DNA of 64,000 bases, taken from Cylindrobasidium torrendii FP15055 ss-10 (Eukaryota > Basidiomycota > Agaricomycetes > Agaricales > Physalacriaceae). The notes below the pieces were generated by a model. The model saw only the letters and a program-made list of their open reading frames with translations, did not search any database and was not told where the DNA came from. Below are positions 33,289-44,554 of this stretch, piece after piece. Each line of letters starts with the position of its first letter. The first letter of the stretch is position 1. Where the stretch lies: positions 1 through 64,000 of the forward strand of contig KN880539.1 in NCBI GenBank assembly GCA_000934385.1, written 5' to 3'. Made by a program: the position numbers and the translations under genes.

Positions 33289-33971
33289 ATGCGTCAACCC
33301 TCCTCGTACAATCCCATGGTCATGCTCAGTGGCTACGAAATGAGCGGCTCAGACCTGCAAGACTTCCTAGAGCAATTTTACCCCGACCATGAATTCCACG
33401 ATGTGCCGCTCCAGCTGTTGTCGACATATCGTTTTTGGCGTAATCATCTGCGTGACCACGAGTATCAACGCGCTCCAGAAATCATTCGTGCGTCTTCAAG
33501 TTGTTACATACTTTATGCTTTGCCTTGATCTGTGTTCTTATGCATGTGGTTGTGGTAGCCAAGGACTGGCCGCGCCTCGAGTTTCTCAGAAGCAAGATCC
33601 CATACGTGACTGTTTTCTTCCCTTTGCGCGCGCCTGTAGCCATCATTGAAGGCGAAGACCAGCTGTCTGACCCCCTTCTCTGCACGCCTGACGAGCGGGA
33701 CCAGCTTAGTCTGCAGAAGTTCGCGGATCTCGTCGCCTCCAGAGGCAAACAGCTGGATACAACGAAATTGAGGTTCACTTGTGTGAAGCATATTGATCCT
33801 AAACGACATCCTGACGCGGTACGTTTTTTTACGAGAATGAACAGTGCTGGCTGCACGCTGATAAATGTGTGCGAGCAGGATTTGTACTATGGAACACGGG
33901 AAGCGGCCTACCCAAATGGTCTATCTAAGAAGACTCTAAAAGAGATTTACGGAGACGAAGAGGAGGACTAA
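33289..33971 (+). CDS. Five-copy novel family, copy E
   Basis: This is an intact paralogue of 183 residues with exons 33289-33487, 33559-33818 and 33879-33971. It begins MRQPSSYNPMVMLSGYEMSG. Exon 2 has KDWPRLEFLRSKIPYVTVFF, a variant CTPDERDQLSLQKFADLVAS and KQLDTTKLRFTCVKHIDPKR. Exon 3 reads DLYYGTREAAYPNGLSKKTL and ends KEIYGDEEED with TAA, slightly longer and more acidic than the other copies. Intron 2 (33819-33878) is 60 nt, in frame and free of stops, so retention would add 20 residues. The DLYYG start of exon 3 is shared with copy A only, matching the promoter grouping. Confidence 0.88.
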
Positions 33972-34217
33972 GTACGAGGTTGTTTCTGACCCCACTGGGT
34001 CCAGCAAGTCCGCACTACAGTTATTCAACATGCGACTTCGGACTGCCACTGAGCGAGTTACTCCATGCCCTCCTGTACATATGTACACCTCAGTCATGAA
34101 TGAAGCAGGAAAAAGGCATACGCCATTGGATGAAGGATTCGAAAGCATAATAATACAGAGCAATCTACAAATGATACATGCGATAACAAAGAGAGGGCGG
34201 CAAGCCTTAGCCAATAC

Positions 34218-35891
34218 CTAATCCACATCCATAGACTCCAAGTCGATCCCCAATAGCTCTACACGACGATACAGCGCCTCCTTCGCACTCCCCTCTGGCG
34301 TGATATTCGCAAGACTGAGAAGCGCCTCAGCCATAGCAATCTCCTCGACACCCGACTTCTCGAAGAAACCTATAGCCTTCTCCAAGCTCGTCCTCGCCTG
34401 CCTAGCCATGGCTGTCTCCAACACCGTCGAGTCGCCCTCCTCCATCTGGTTCTCTATATGTTCCGCATGCACCGAACCAGCAATGAGCCAGCACTCTGCC
34501 CGGGAACGGTTGATGGTGCCACGCCAGTGTTCCCCATCCGCGCCCTCCATTTTCATCTGGTTGAGCACCGAGTCCGCCCAAAGCGCCCAAAACACCTGCT
34601 CCGTCGGGCTGCGCATCTTCTGAGCTAATGCTAGCACCTCAGATGCGATATTGAACAGCTCATTTGCACGACTGAAGGGCTGCGCGAGCGTCGATGTTGC
34701 ACCGGGAGAAAACTGCGGCATGTGGAATATCCCACGGGAGAATTGGTCCATCGCCAAAACCATAATGTCGTTCGACGACGCGCTGGCGAGTGTCATGCGC
34801 CGTGTGAGAGGCGGCCGGCGCAGCGCAATAGCAGCGAAGGGGGATTCCGAGGGCCAGTTGGGCTCGTCGAGGGTGAAGATGGCGGAACAGTCCTCACCGG
34901 AGCCTTGCGAAACATTGGCGTCGGCGATGGCGACCAGTGTGCGCCCCCAGATGATGGCCATGCGCCAGTCTTCGGGTGCATCGCAGCCAGTGCCGTAGAC
35001 ACGGCTAGGCAAGTTTTCCCCGGTCTCAAAGACGTCCAGGGCGCCGAGCCAGTAGGGTATAGGTGTCGCTGGTTCCCCGGGGAGCGCTAGTGTCGCGTCC
35101 TTGTCGATGAGGTTGCCGAACATGAAAAGGGCGGTGCCTAGGATGGAATGGAATGCGGTAGGCAGTTCGATACAGGTGCTGGGAAAGACAGGTCAGCGGA
35201 TGCGCCGGCTAGACGGGAATGCGACGCACCATTTGGGCCTGTGCGCCCCCTCCCAGTCGTACAAATCGTGTGGAACTTCGTCGTGCCGTTGTCCGATGAA
35301 AAGCACCGATGGATCTTGATAGAGGTTGAGAAAACTGTGGCATTCGTGGACGACGCCTCTGATGTATGGCAACGCCTCGAGCGCGCTGTGGTTCTCGTAT
35401 TGCTCTGCCGCCTTGGCGAACAGATCTTTGAGGTCGAACCAGTCCTCGAGGTCGCACACAGTTTTCGTCTCTGTTTCTGCGCCTGCAAACGCCACACTGG
35501 TGGTATCCATGATCCGCCGCCGCCGTGTCCAGCCGTGCTGGGGCTGTGGTATTTGGTGGACGTGGTCTAGGGCGCAGAGCTGGCGCTGTGCGAAAGTCCA
35601 CTGGATCACGTCGTCTGAATCGGACAAGCTGCTGTTGCTCGCTGAGGATGCGTTTGATGGCCGCCGACGTCGGCGCTTTGGGGCGCGAGAGGGAGATTCG
35701 TACGAGGAGACGCTCGCAAAGTCGTCCGAGCCGTCGTGATCGTGGTCGGTGTCGGAGGACTGGGGGGTCTTCGCTTTGCCGGAGTTTCGTGCCGAAGCGG
35801 AATTATGGCTGGCCCTCGCGTGCCATAGCCCCTTTGGCCCCGAACGTCTGCTGGGCGCCGTTTTCGACGACGAGGAGAGTGAAATAGTCAT
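34218..35891 (-). CDS. ETT1/Nro1-like enhancer of translation termination
   Basis: This is a predicted TPR-like helical protein of about 540 residues in two exons. In yeast, Ett1 affects stop-codon readthrough, and fission-yeast Nro1 regulates the prolyl hydroxylase Ofd1. It starts at ATG 35891 (MTISLSSSSKTAPSRRSGPK) with a basic/acidic disordered region. The conserved core follows: WFDLKDLFAKAAEQYENHSA, IRGVVHECHSFL, and after a 50 nt intron TCIELPTAFHSILGTALFMF. Helical repeats continue to ARTSLEKAIGFFEKSGVEEI and the acidic end LLGIDLESMDVD. The RGVVHEC and FH.I..TAL motifs and their spacing match the family. A perfect hairpin lies in its leader. Its stop is about 250 bp from the stop of copy E. 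Confidence 0.7.
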
Positions 35892-38004
35892 GTTCGCTGT
35901 GTTGGAGGGGGAGAAGTAACAGAATCCCCCCCTCCAACAGAGCACAGTACCTTATACCGCCCATGATGGTCCAGCGAACAGTCTGGATTGCCAGTCTGGA
36001 TTCAGTTCAGCGATTACCCCGATCACTGGTTACTCCATCAGCTCTGGCCCGCCTCCTTGTCAGTATTTTCTAGCCCATTTTGAGTGTCGACATCCGGCAA
36101 ATAGCCTCACCGGCGCTGTCCACCCGTCAGCGCACTCAAAATACGCGCAAGGGTCCCAGAAAGCGCATCAGCGCATCCCCAGTGCGCTCATAATCACACT
36201 GCAATCGCCACTTCCAGACCAGCCTGTTGGAAATTATCCAATGGCGGCCATATCGGAAATACAGTATCATTGGCTGTTGCCGTTGCCTGGCCGCGCCTCG
36301 ACCAAGCCTTTCAGCCAATTACATCCTTCGCCCGCCTCTCCGCGTCGGGACGTCATGTATCCTACTCTGACATGCCAGTGGCCACTAAGATGCCCCCAGC
36401 GAGCGTAATCAACGTCGACAATGCAACGAAAAACGCAAGACCTGCAAGTGGCCGCATTTCCCGTGCTAGACAAGTCCAGACGCCTCTTTTTCCCTCGGAG
36501 TGCAGAAATCAGCGCGTTCAAATTCATAACACCCTATGGTAGTGGAACTGAACAGTATGGGGTGCAGCCTATCGTATATCTGTATTGGTGAGTCACAGAG
36601 TCACCAGTACAACTGATTTCTGGCCGCACAAGAACAACGCTTGATGCTAATACTACCAGTTGCTCATCTCGCTCCCACTAAGATCCCTGCTCGAGTGAAA
36701 TACTCTCTTAAGCTGCTCTTAGGAACGACAAAGGCTCTCGTGCTTTGCGGGGATTGATATTGAGTGCCTCTCCTCGTGTAGTCTCCTCGTTTTCTCCCAC
36801 AAGGCAACAAGGACCTATGAATTGGTCCAGTGCATACTGCAACCTCACTTTCTGTGTCTTATCGAAGCAATGAGGTCACTCGGTCTCGACTATGATGTCC
36901 TTGCTGAGCGTAAGTACGACTTCGAGATCAGCACAGTGGGATACTCAAAAATGTCCGCTACCAATGAAATTTGCTTCGACAGAGTGAGAAGTAAGCCCAC
37001 GCAGGCGTAGACTTGTCTGGACTATTTCCTCACGCTCAGGCTACCCAGAAATTCAAAATATGAGGTATAACCTGCATATCATCGAAGTAAATGGAAGGAA
37101 CCCGCAGTCATCGTACTTGCTATCACCAAGATGTGTACTCGCTTTCTCACCCATAAGATTCAGAATCCCTTGATCTAGAAAGCGAGGATATCCCTCTACG
37201 CGCCAGCGTTGTTAGCCTTCGACTGTAGATCATTGACAAGTAGCAAGTAAACCGGCGGGACACACATTGCAGTACAACGGCCATAATGAAGCCGTGCATT
37301 AACCAGCGTAGCGGAAGAACTTCTAACAATTCAAACCGGAACCTCTTCCATAATTGAGGAAGACGGAGTGGGATATGGACACGGCCCGACCTCGTCTGGA
37401 CTGCTAGCTAAATCTCGGGAATAGAGATGAGCTGGTGATAGTGTTGGACCACATGGGAAACATGGAATCGGGCGGACAGAGGTTCTTCTTACATAAGGCA
37501 ATATCTGGGTGCTCTAAGCTTTTAAAGAACAATGGCGCTGAGATCCATCACGTGAGGAACGTGTTGGGGCCTTGATGCAGATGCCTCTGACGGCGCAAGA
37601 TGTCTGTAAAAGACATACCAGAGGATGGAACGTGTGAGTAAGAGCATTCGTAATCTTGTTTATTTGGGGTCCTCCAAGTATTTAGGCAGTAGACCCCTGG
37701 CGGCGCGCGCGAATGCCATCTCCTGATGGCGCATCACAGTCGGCGATCGACGTGCGTCCATAATAACCCCACGTGCGGCACACACTTCGGCATTCTCGAC
37801 GGCGACATGCTTCGGCTGAGGACGACCCTGATATTGTCGGAATTCTCCATGGATATTTCCTCCCACTTTCGCATATATTGGCGCTTGGAGCTGTCGTGAT
37901 GATCATCAGGCAGATTCTTACGCATCATCAGTGCGAGTTGGCGCACAGGCTGCCTCCGACCACCACGACCGCGACCGCTCCTAGGACGAGCTCGCACGCG
38001 AACT
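35892..38004. other. Intergenic 2.1 kb
   Basis: The left edge holds the ETT1-like leader with its hairpin (35900-35939) and the right edge the promoter of the fucosyltransferase-like gene. Between them only short unrelated frames are seen (for example 36270-36542 and 36822-37010), with no splice logic. No gene or repeat element was recognised. Confidence 0.45.
35900..35939 (-). promoter_or_regulatory. 5'-leader stem-loop of the ETT1-like gene
   Basis: Arms 35900-35911 (tgttggaggggg) and 35928-35939 (ccccctccaaca) pair perfectly over 12 bp, with seven G-C pairs and a 16-base loop. In the minus-strand transcript the stem ends eight bases before the start codon at 35891. Such a stem would be expected to slow scanning ribosomes. 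Whether transcription starts upstream of it is unknown. Confidence 0.6.
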
Positions 38005-39432
38005 ATGCAAGTTCACCGCCGGCTCACCTTCATCATCTTCGTCGTCACCGCCACCATATTTACTATCTACCGCGCGTCCAAAAATTTCGCCGCCCCAGCC
38101 TTGGTTTCGGACTTGGACTTGGACGACAGTGCGAGTGAACTTGTTCCTCCTGTTCCTGACGAAGAACATCCTGTAAAGTCGGAGAGAAGAGGTCCCACTT
38201 GGACAGCAATACGCGAGTATGAAGCGCGTCTGCCGCAGCATCGGGACGCGGCCTCAACGTCTGCGCGCTATGTGCGTTTCTCGGTGCAGTCACAACGTAT
38301 AGGCTGGAACAACTTCCTTTCCGAATTGTGCGTCGCAGTCTACCTTGCCAATTGCATCCTAACTCGAAGTAGGTTGATGAACGCATATTTGGCCTATACA
38401 TCAGGGAGAGGGTATGTGTTCCCACCATACAAGTGGGATGTCACACATACACCGTGGAAGGAGGAAGAGGTGGACGACTGGCCACCGCGTACGCCATTGA
38501 ATGCTTTGGCATCTGGCCCCGTCGTTGGAGGTCCTTGGGAGGCTGGAGACAAGACTCCTCGCGCAATCACATCCGAGTGGTTCGACACTATCTGTCCCTA
38601 CAGCGAAACCGTGCGCCTGGAGTCTGAACCTCTCAAAAAGGGCAGAAGCTGGACCGACGGCGTAGACATGTTCAACGCCTATGTCAAGATTCTGCGCGAC
38701 GAACCTGCACGATGTGTGGATATCGTCATGTCCGAGGACGATGGCACTCCACAGCTGTTCGACATGTACCTCTTCGGCGAGACGCGGCTCCTCAGCCTGT
38801 GGGACGAATATCGCAAATCCCCCGTTAGCCGCCTGCATGGACCGTCCTATCTCGTCCAAAGCGTCCTTCTCCACAACCAGTACCTCTTCGAGCCGCGCTA
38901 CGGCGGCGCCTCCCCATACACGCGCCAGCTCGCCATCCATCTCAGGCGCGGCGACTACAGCGATGCCTGCTACCACTACGCCAAATACCAGTCGAATTTC
39001 AACGGCTGGAACCAGCTTGAGTTCCTCCCGGACCGCTTCACGCCTCCCACCGACGAGAAAGCACGGAATGAGCTTTACCTGCATCGCTGCGCACCCTCCA
39101 TGTCCGAGATCCTCGAGAAAATCAGGTCGTCGCACGCAGCCTGGACAGGCACAGACCGCATCGACACGATATTCCTCATGACGAACGAGAAAGGGCCTTG
39201 GCTAGAGGAGTTGAAGGAGAAATTGTACGCCGCGGGATGGACGAACATCATCTCGAGTAGGGACTTGACGTTTGGGAATGTCGAGGAGCAGGAGATTGCT
39301 ATGGCCGTGGATATGGAGATCGCACGACACTCTGGTATCTTCATCGGGAACGGCTGGTCCTCGTTTAGTAGCAACATTGTACGGAGCCGTCTCATTGACG
39401 GTCATGAACCGAATAGTATACATTTCTTCTAG
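38005..39432 (+). CDS. O-fucosyltransferase-like type II membrane protein
   Basis: This is a predicted Golgi/ER glycosyltransferase of the GDP-fucose protein O-fucosyltransferase superfamily, about 475 residues. A short basic tail and one membrane helix (RRLTFIIFVVTATIFTIYRA, residues 5-24) anchor it. The lumenal domain has QSQRIGWNNFLSELCVAVYL, PPRTPLNALASGPVVGGPWE and the nucleotide-sugar motif AIHLRRGDYSDAC near residue 312. The end is MAVDMEIARHSGIFIGNGWS followed by SFSSNIVRS. ATG 38005 is the only start that includes the anchor. It can be read as one exon, but 38370-38405 looks like a 36 nt in-frame intron (gtaggt...catcag). Removing it gives LTRRRGYVFPPYKW, closer to relatives. The acceptor protein is unknown. 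Confidence 0.75.
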   Translation: MQVHRRLTFIIFVVTATIFTIYRASKNFAAPALVSDLDLDDSASELVPPVPDEEHPVKSERRGPTWTAIREYEARLPQHRDAASTSARYVRFSVQSQRIGWNNFLSELCVAVYLANCILTRSRLMNAYLAYTSGRGYVFPPYKWDVTHTPWKEEEVDDWPPRTPLNALASGPVVGGPWEAGDKTPRAITSEWFDTICPYSETVRLESEPLKKGRSWTDGVDMFNAYVKILRDEPARCVDIVMSEDDGTPQLFDMYLFGETRLLSLWDEYRKSPVSRLHGPSYLVQSVLLHNQYLFEPRYGGASPYTRQLAIHLRRGDYSDACYHYAKYQSNFNGWNQLEFLPDRFTPPTDEKARNELYLHRCAPSMSEILEKIRSSHAAWTGTDRIDTIFLMTNEKGPWLEELKEKLYAAGWTNIISSRDLTFGNVEEQEIAMAVDMEIARHSGIFIGNGWSSFSSNIVRSRLIDGHEPNSIHFF

Positions 39433-39856
39433 ATACCCGCTATGATTATTATGGAGGAATGGAGGACACCCAGACGTGGATAGGAATGTCAATATTCTGT
39501 GTAACGGTGTACAGTCTACTGTATTGATAATCGTATATCTGCTCAGTGTGGCAGTCACTGCAAGCACTCGGAGGCGCGCCTGGCTCTTGCCCGGCTCGCG
39601 GCACCGACAATGCCATCGAGTTAGTAACTTGTAGCAAACTATCTGGCTGCCAGTCAATGTAAAGCTTTACACCAAGTTCGGCTTTTGTTCTCATCCCAGG
39701 ACCTACAATCGGAAAGAGTCAAAATAATGTCGCATTGACATGCGCCTAATAGCGGTGGCAGCGATAGCCTACATGTATTCTAGCTAGCTACAACATATTT
39801 TCTATGCCCATTACGATAATAAAGTAAAGGTCATGCATGCATACGAAGACATAACG
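39433..39856. other. Convergent 3' intergenic
   Basis: No gene is seen. It should contain the 3' UTRs of the fucosyltransferase-like gene (+) and the acidic unknown gene (-). Confidence 0.5.
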
Positions 39857-40656
39857 CTAGTATTCATCATACAGATGGTCCTCGTCCCCCCAAACGGATT
39901 TCCCGAAGCATTCAACAACAGCGTCCTCGTTCATGGTGATGACCTCGATACGCTCCATGGCTCCCAGCCCTTTGAGAAAAGTGGGTGACACTGAGGACAA
40001 ATTAGCATGGGAAAGGGGAGAATGATGCTAGGGTGGGCCCGACGCACCTTTGTAATTATGATGATAATCAAACGATCTGTCCAGGATGTTAGGAGGAGCC
40101 GACGGAGAGCAAGAGGGTATGCGCACAGTGTTCGACACTGCGTGCTCGTGCTGTACCGATGGTACAGCTCCTCATCGTCTTCTTCGTCCGTATCCTCCGA
40201 GCTCACAGAATGCATGGTGACAATCTCGACGCCTGCGTATGCATCCACCGTCGATGAAGTCTTGGGCCGGGCATACATGTCCTGGTCTTCAATATGAGGT
40301 TTTGGAGGCTCGGTCTCCGGTTCGCAAGTCAGGTCGATGGTATCCAATGTCTCGCAGTCCGCTACGACTCTAAGGCTGAGTCAGTATACCGCAGATCGCG
40401 TTGGCTAGAATGAAGGAGGAATGGAAGTGAAGGAATGGAGGTGAAGGGCGAAGAATTAAGAGGAAATCCACACGTACTCGCGTAATCTACTCTTTGCAAC
40501 GCCCAGTTTCGAACACCCAGCACCAGTCCGTGCGCCCCCTCTGCCCCGCTGTGCCCGCTGCCGCCTCTGCTGGTTCCTCCTCGTATTCGCCGGATACAAG
40601 TGCGGGACAAGCCGAGGGAGGAAAACAGCGCCATCCATATCGAACCAGCAACTCAT
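39857..40656 (-). CDS. Hypothetical acidic protein
   Basis: I do not recognise this gene. ATG 40656 gives MSCWFDMDGAVFLPRLVPHL, a basic Gln/Arg-rich segment (RRNQQRRQRAQRGRGGART) and SKLGVAKSRLR. After a gtacgt donor, the next exon continues DLRVVADCETLDTIDLTCEP and HSVSSEDTDEEDDEELYHRY. A short exon SFDYHHNYK and a last exon VSPTFLKGLGAMERIEVITM end with EDHLYDEY and TAG at 39857-39859. Helix continuity across the first junction and clean intron ends support the model. It looks like a small intracellular regulator with a disordered acidic middle, but no function can be assigned. Confidence 0.55.
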
Positions 40657-42066
40657 AGGTATCGCGTAGATTATTGGCTCGACGAAGCAGAGTCGAATGA
40701 TAGGCTATAGGCAGACAGGAAACAAAGCACAACGCAAACGAAGAAGAAAGCAGGCAGAAGAAGGAAGAAACAAGCAAGAGATGGAGGGAGAGAGGGAAAG
40801 GAAGAAAAAACCACAGCCCTGGGCCCCTTATTATGGACGGGCGGCGCGCAACGACTTTCAGGTAATCTGGGCGACAACGCGACCTCCTAAAACGCACACG
40901 AGGCGCTTTTTTGGCTCATCCGGGCGCTGCGGCGTCGGCCGCCTACCGTATGACCATATTGTCAAGGCCCAAGGGGGAATATTGATGGCGACTCTGGCGG
41001 AGAAAGCCTGGAACGCGCCGTAGCCGTAGTATGAATCGGGTAATTCCACGGTCACGTTGTGGTTTTGATCAGGTTTGTTGTACGCGCTGTGGGCTCGTAG
41101 TGACGTTTCCATGCTGTGGCGAATCTTCATTTCCGTACTTACATGTAACAAGGTGAAATCGATACATAACCGTCGGCAACTCATCGCGTAGCCAACCGTT
41201 GTCTGCTTCGGGATTTCCCGTGCGGTTAACCAAGCAAAAGTCTACTTTTCAAGCTCATTGCTGGTATAGGCTACAAGCTAACGGAACTTCACTTACATAC
41301 TGGTAGGGTATTGCAGTAAGTAATCTCTTTTAGCTTTTCGCGTACCGTCTTCAACGTGTCTGCTACATCTCGTTACGTGCCCCGGCTGTGCATACCGCTT
41401 TCCCCCTCGTCGACGTCGACGTCCTCTCCTTTCCCCGTCCTTTCGCGTCCTACCTCTGACGTCCTATTTAGTGAACGCTCCTCTCTTGTCAAGAAAATAT
41501 TTCCAGCGCCTCGACACCTTCTGGGGCACTGGGGCACTCAGTTACTTAGTCTCAGTACTATGTCTCCAAGCCTTGCTCCTTCCTGAGGATTTCCCTCTCA
41601 TCCTCGCAGACCGTAGTGACGTCTGAATCCTCTTGTGTCTGTAGCGTCTTCAAGTTCCTACGTAAGCATGACAGTTTTTTCGTCGATGTGGAAGCGCCGG
41701 TCGGTCCTTTGGGGCGCGTGTGACGTGCCACTGCAAATGAGCCTCACACTGAACAATTTGCAAACTTCTTCTTTCGCTTGAGTGCTGGTGGGAATCGGTC
41801 CTCTACCTCTTCTCCTGTACCTACGCCTTCGCTCCTGTCATGAATAACTTTGCTATGTAATAGTAGCGCTGACATTGCCTCCTTTTGCCGTCTTGTTCTC
41901 GACAATCCGACAATGACTAGGCTGGGCAACAGGATGTATTTACTGTCAGTCAGTGTGCATCTAGAAAACGGGCAGCACTCGACAGACTGAAGTCTCCCAA
42001 CGGAAAAAAATTATACTTTTTGTTGTCCTCTACAAGTACAAAGGTGCGGTGTAGCAGTAATAGTCA
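40657..42066. other. Intergenic 1.4 kb
   Basis: No gene is supported. Purine-rich tracts occur near 40735-40815. A Ser/Pro-rich plus-strand frame at 41356-41586 has no similarity or splice logic. A small unspliced minus frame at 41744-41929 was also dismissed. Confidence 0.45.
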
Positions 42067-44010
42067 TCAATAGCAATACACGAAATCCGGATGCTTGTCC
42101 CCTAGTTCCACAATAGCCCTCACCTCCCCATCAGGAAGATCCCTATACGGCGCCAACAACGCCTCCCTATTCCTCTGCTTTTGCTTATTCCGCCAGCTCA
42201 AATACACCGCATTCAACAGCGTACCGACAGCGAGGACCGCGCACATCACGATATTCAAAATCGTAGTCTTCGTAAAGCGCGGACCCTCGACGCTAGGGAA
42301 GAGCCATGTACTCGTTATCCCGCCTGCGTTCGTCGCGATGAACCCAAAGGCGATGCTTGTCGCACGTCGGTAGTACGGTTCGGAGTTGTTTGCCATCCAT
42401 GCGGAGAGCATCGGCGGTGTCGCATAGACGCCAGACACCGAGAGGAAGAGTGAACCATACGCCATGTATTTGGAGGTTGCGCGCAAGAAGACAGAGTAAC
42501 CGACGAGCGCGATGAGTGCGACGACAGCAGTTGGAATTGCGCGCGACTTATAGCGGTCAGAGAGGTAGGCGGACACCAGGGTAACTGCATTTTTGTCAGA
42601 TTAACGATTCCATAGTAAGCTAGGGTACTCACCAACAAATCCTGCACCAAATGGACCGACACTCAACAACTGCGTCTTGGTCGCAGAGAAGCCAAGCTGC
42701 TTGACGATGGACGGAAGGAAGAGACCAAGGCCGTACAGCGTCGTGCCAGTCATGTAGAAGACGATGAAGGTCATGATAACGTGGGGCGACGTCAATGATC
42801 GAGCAACCTCTTTGAAAGTGAACTTGTCGTTCGGCAACAGGGTAGGCCTGTCCCTCTCCAGACGCGCCATGTAGATGCTGCAACTATGGTCAGAACCTTG
42901 GCGATAGTCGAATAAACTGGAAACACACTCTTTCTCCTCTTGTGTTAACCCAAGTACTTCTCTAGGCGTCGAGGGTGTGATGAAGAAACCAATGAGACCA
43001 ACGAGAGCACTGAAGCATCCTTCCTGCGGAAGACGTGAGTCTCAGGTGTGAGCTTGAGTCTCTCGGGACGCACCAAGATGAAGATCCATGCCCAGCCAGG
43101 CTTGCCTCCGACACCGTGCATGTTCACAATGGCCGCTGCCAACAACCCCGAGAATGCGCCAGATAGCTAAACAGCACGATGAGTATTGCGGACGGGAGCC
43201 TAAGGTGACCCACATACTGATGCGGACGAGAAGAAGATGGCGATACTAGATGTCCAAATGAGCTTTCAACGACACGTGAGCAGCGGAGAGTACATACCGC
43301 AGTGCTAGGTCTGCTCGTGTATAGAATCCAGAGAGGAACAGCACAATACCGGGGAACATGGGACCTTCGACAAGCCCGAGAAAGGCACGGATGACCACCA
43401 GGCCAGGATATGAAGACACAACGCCTGAATGACAGTTAGCACTGTGCAGGAATCCACGAGGAGAGTTCTCGACCTTGAAGAGCGACAATTACACCCCAGA
43501 TAGTTAGGATAGTAGGCATTAGTATTCTGGGCCCAACTTTGCGTAGGAGAAGATTTGCTGGGAGTTCGGCCAGAATATACGGCCTGCGGGGATATTATTA
43601 TCAGCATGCGTGCGTGGGGTCAATGTGGGGAAGAGTGCGTACACGAATAGGATAGTGACGCAGACCTGGTATTGGTGGTCTGTCATTTGTAGGTCTTCCT
43701 GCATGCCGGCGACGCGTGCATTGCCTGCAGACATTGTCAACTGGTGTTCAATCGCCCAGTCTAAGCGCAGGTCATACCAATATTGCCTCTGTCCTACACA
43801 CCAGTCAGCGGGAGTGAGATGTGTTGGTAGCATACACACCAAGAAAGACAAGAGATAGTATAGGGTCATTATAGGCATTACTGCCCAGTCAATCTTGCGG
43901 ACGATGGCCTTCTCACGCGCCTCATCGTGACTAAACTTGGACGAGACGGTGTCGGAGTCGGCAGATGCGGACAGCGAGGCGATTCTGCCTTTCTCGTCGG
44001 TGTCGGCCAT
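42067..44010 (-). CDS. Dal5/allantoate-permease-family MFS transporter
   Basis: This is a plasma-membrane anion:cation symporter of the fungal Dal5-type clade; members carry allantoate, nicotinate, pantothenate or other organic anions. ATG 44010 gives an acidic tail (MADTDEKGRIASLSASADSD), then VRKIDWAVMPIMTLYYLLSF and DRGNIGNARVAGMQEDLQMT, the clade's helix 1-2 signature. Next come ELPANLLL, VVIRAFLGLVEGPMFPGIVL, GKPGWAWIFILEG (helix 5-6), FVGEY/VTLVSAYLSDRYKSRAIP in the second half, and the final helix before a cytoplasmic tail ending DKHPDFVYCY. About ten short introns are needed. No break was found. The substrate cannot be predicted from sequence alone. Confidence 0.88.
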
Positions 44011-44554
44011 GGCGAGCAGATGATGGTGAGAGGGAAAGCCAATGAATTCAGCTCAAACTCAAAGTGCTCCATTCTTATAGCCGATCAGCTTGACTCGTGA
44101 CGGCGTTTCGGCCGAAGCGGCCCTGGCGCCGTGTGCGCTGTGTTCCAGGGCGAGTCGAGTTGCTGAAAACTAGTCAGAAATGGATTTACTGTTTACGAGG
44201 AGATAACAAAGTGCGTTCGTAGATAGCAGACTGTAGAGGAACGAACACGATCGAGTGATGCAGACGCGATCGAGACGCGTCGCGTCAATGAGCCTCCAAA
44301 CTTGAATGAACCACTGTGACTGAATCAAAATTCAATCAAGTGAATACAAGCTCTCACGCATCAGCATCAAGAGAATGGTCTATCATTCTGTACAGTCTGG
44401 GCGGAGACTACACCCTAAGCAATGCTAATCCAGGGGAATACACGAATGCTAAGAAAAAAAGAACGGCTAGGTACACCCCCCAGTTTGCGATTCCTGTGAG
44501 GATGGAGTATGTGTATATATGTACTTATTCTAATGGAGAGACAGAACGGAATAA
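44011..44554. other. Dal5-type promoter and DUF6534 3' flank
   Basis: No gene is seen. A 10 bp palindrome ttcggccgaa lies at 44107-44116, about 100 bp before the permease start, in a GC-rich patch with CGG and CCG triplets of the kind bound by Zn2Cys6 regulators. That binding is inference only. Confidence 0.4.

Larger units (their letters stand above)
32384..33971. repeat. Divergent gene pair D/E: arm 2 of inverted duplication
   Basis: This is the inverted counterpart of the A/B pair at 25412-27035, with D matching B and E matching A. Copy C, the TRK gene and their flanks lie between the two arms. Confidence 0.8.

Noticed and set aside
44101..44120. UaY-type binding site upstream of the Dal5-like permease
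   Set aside because: The palindrome ttcggccgaa lacks the six-base spacer between TCGG and CCGA that such sites need.
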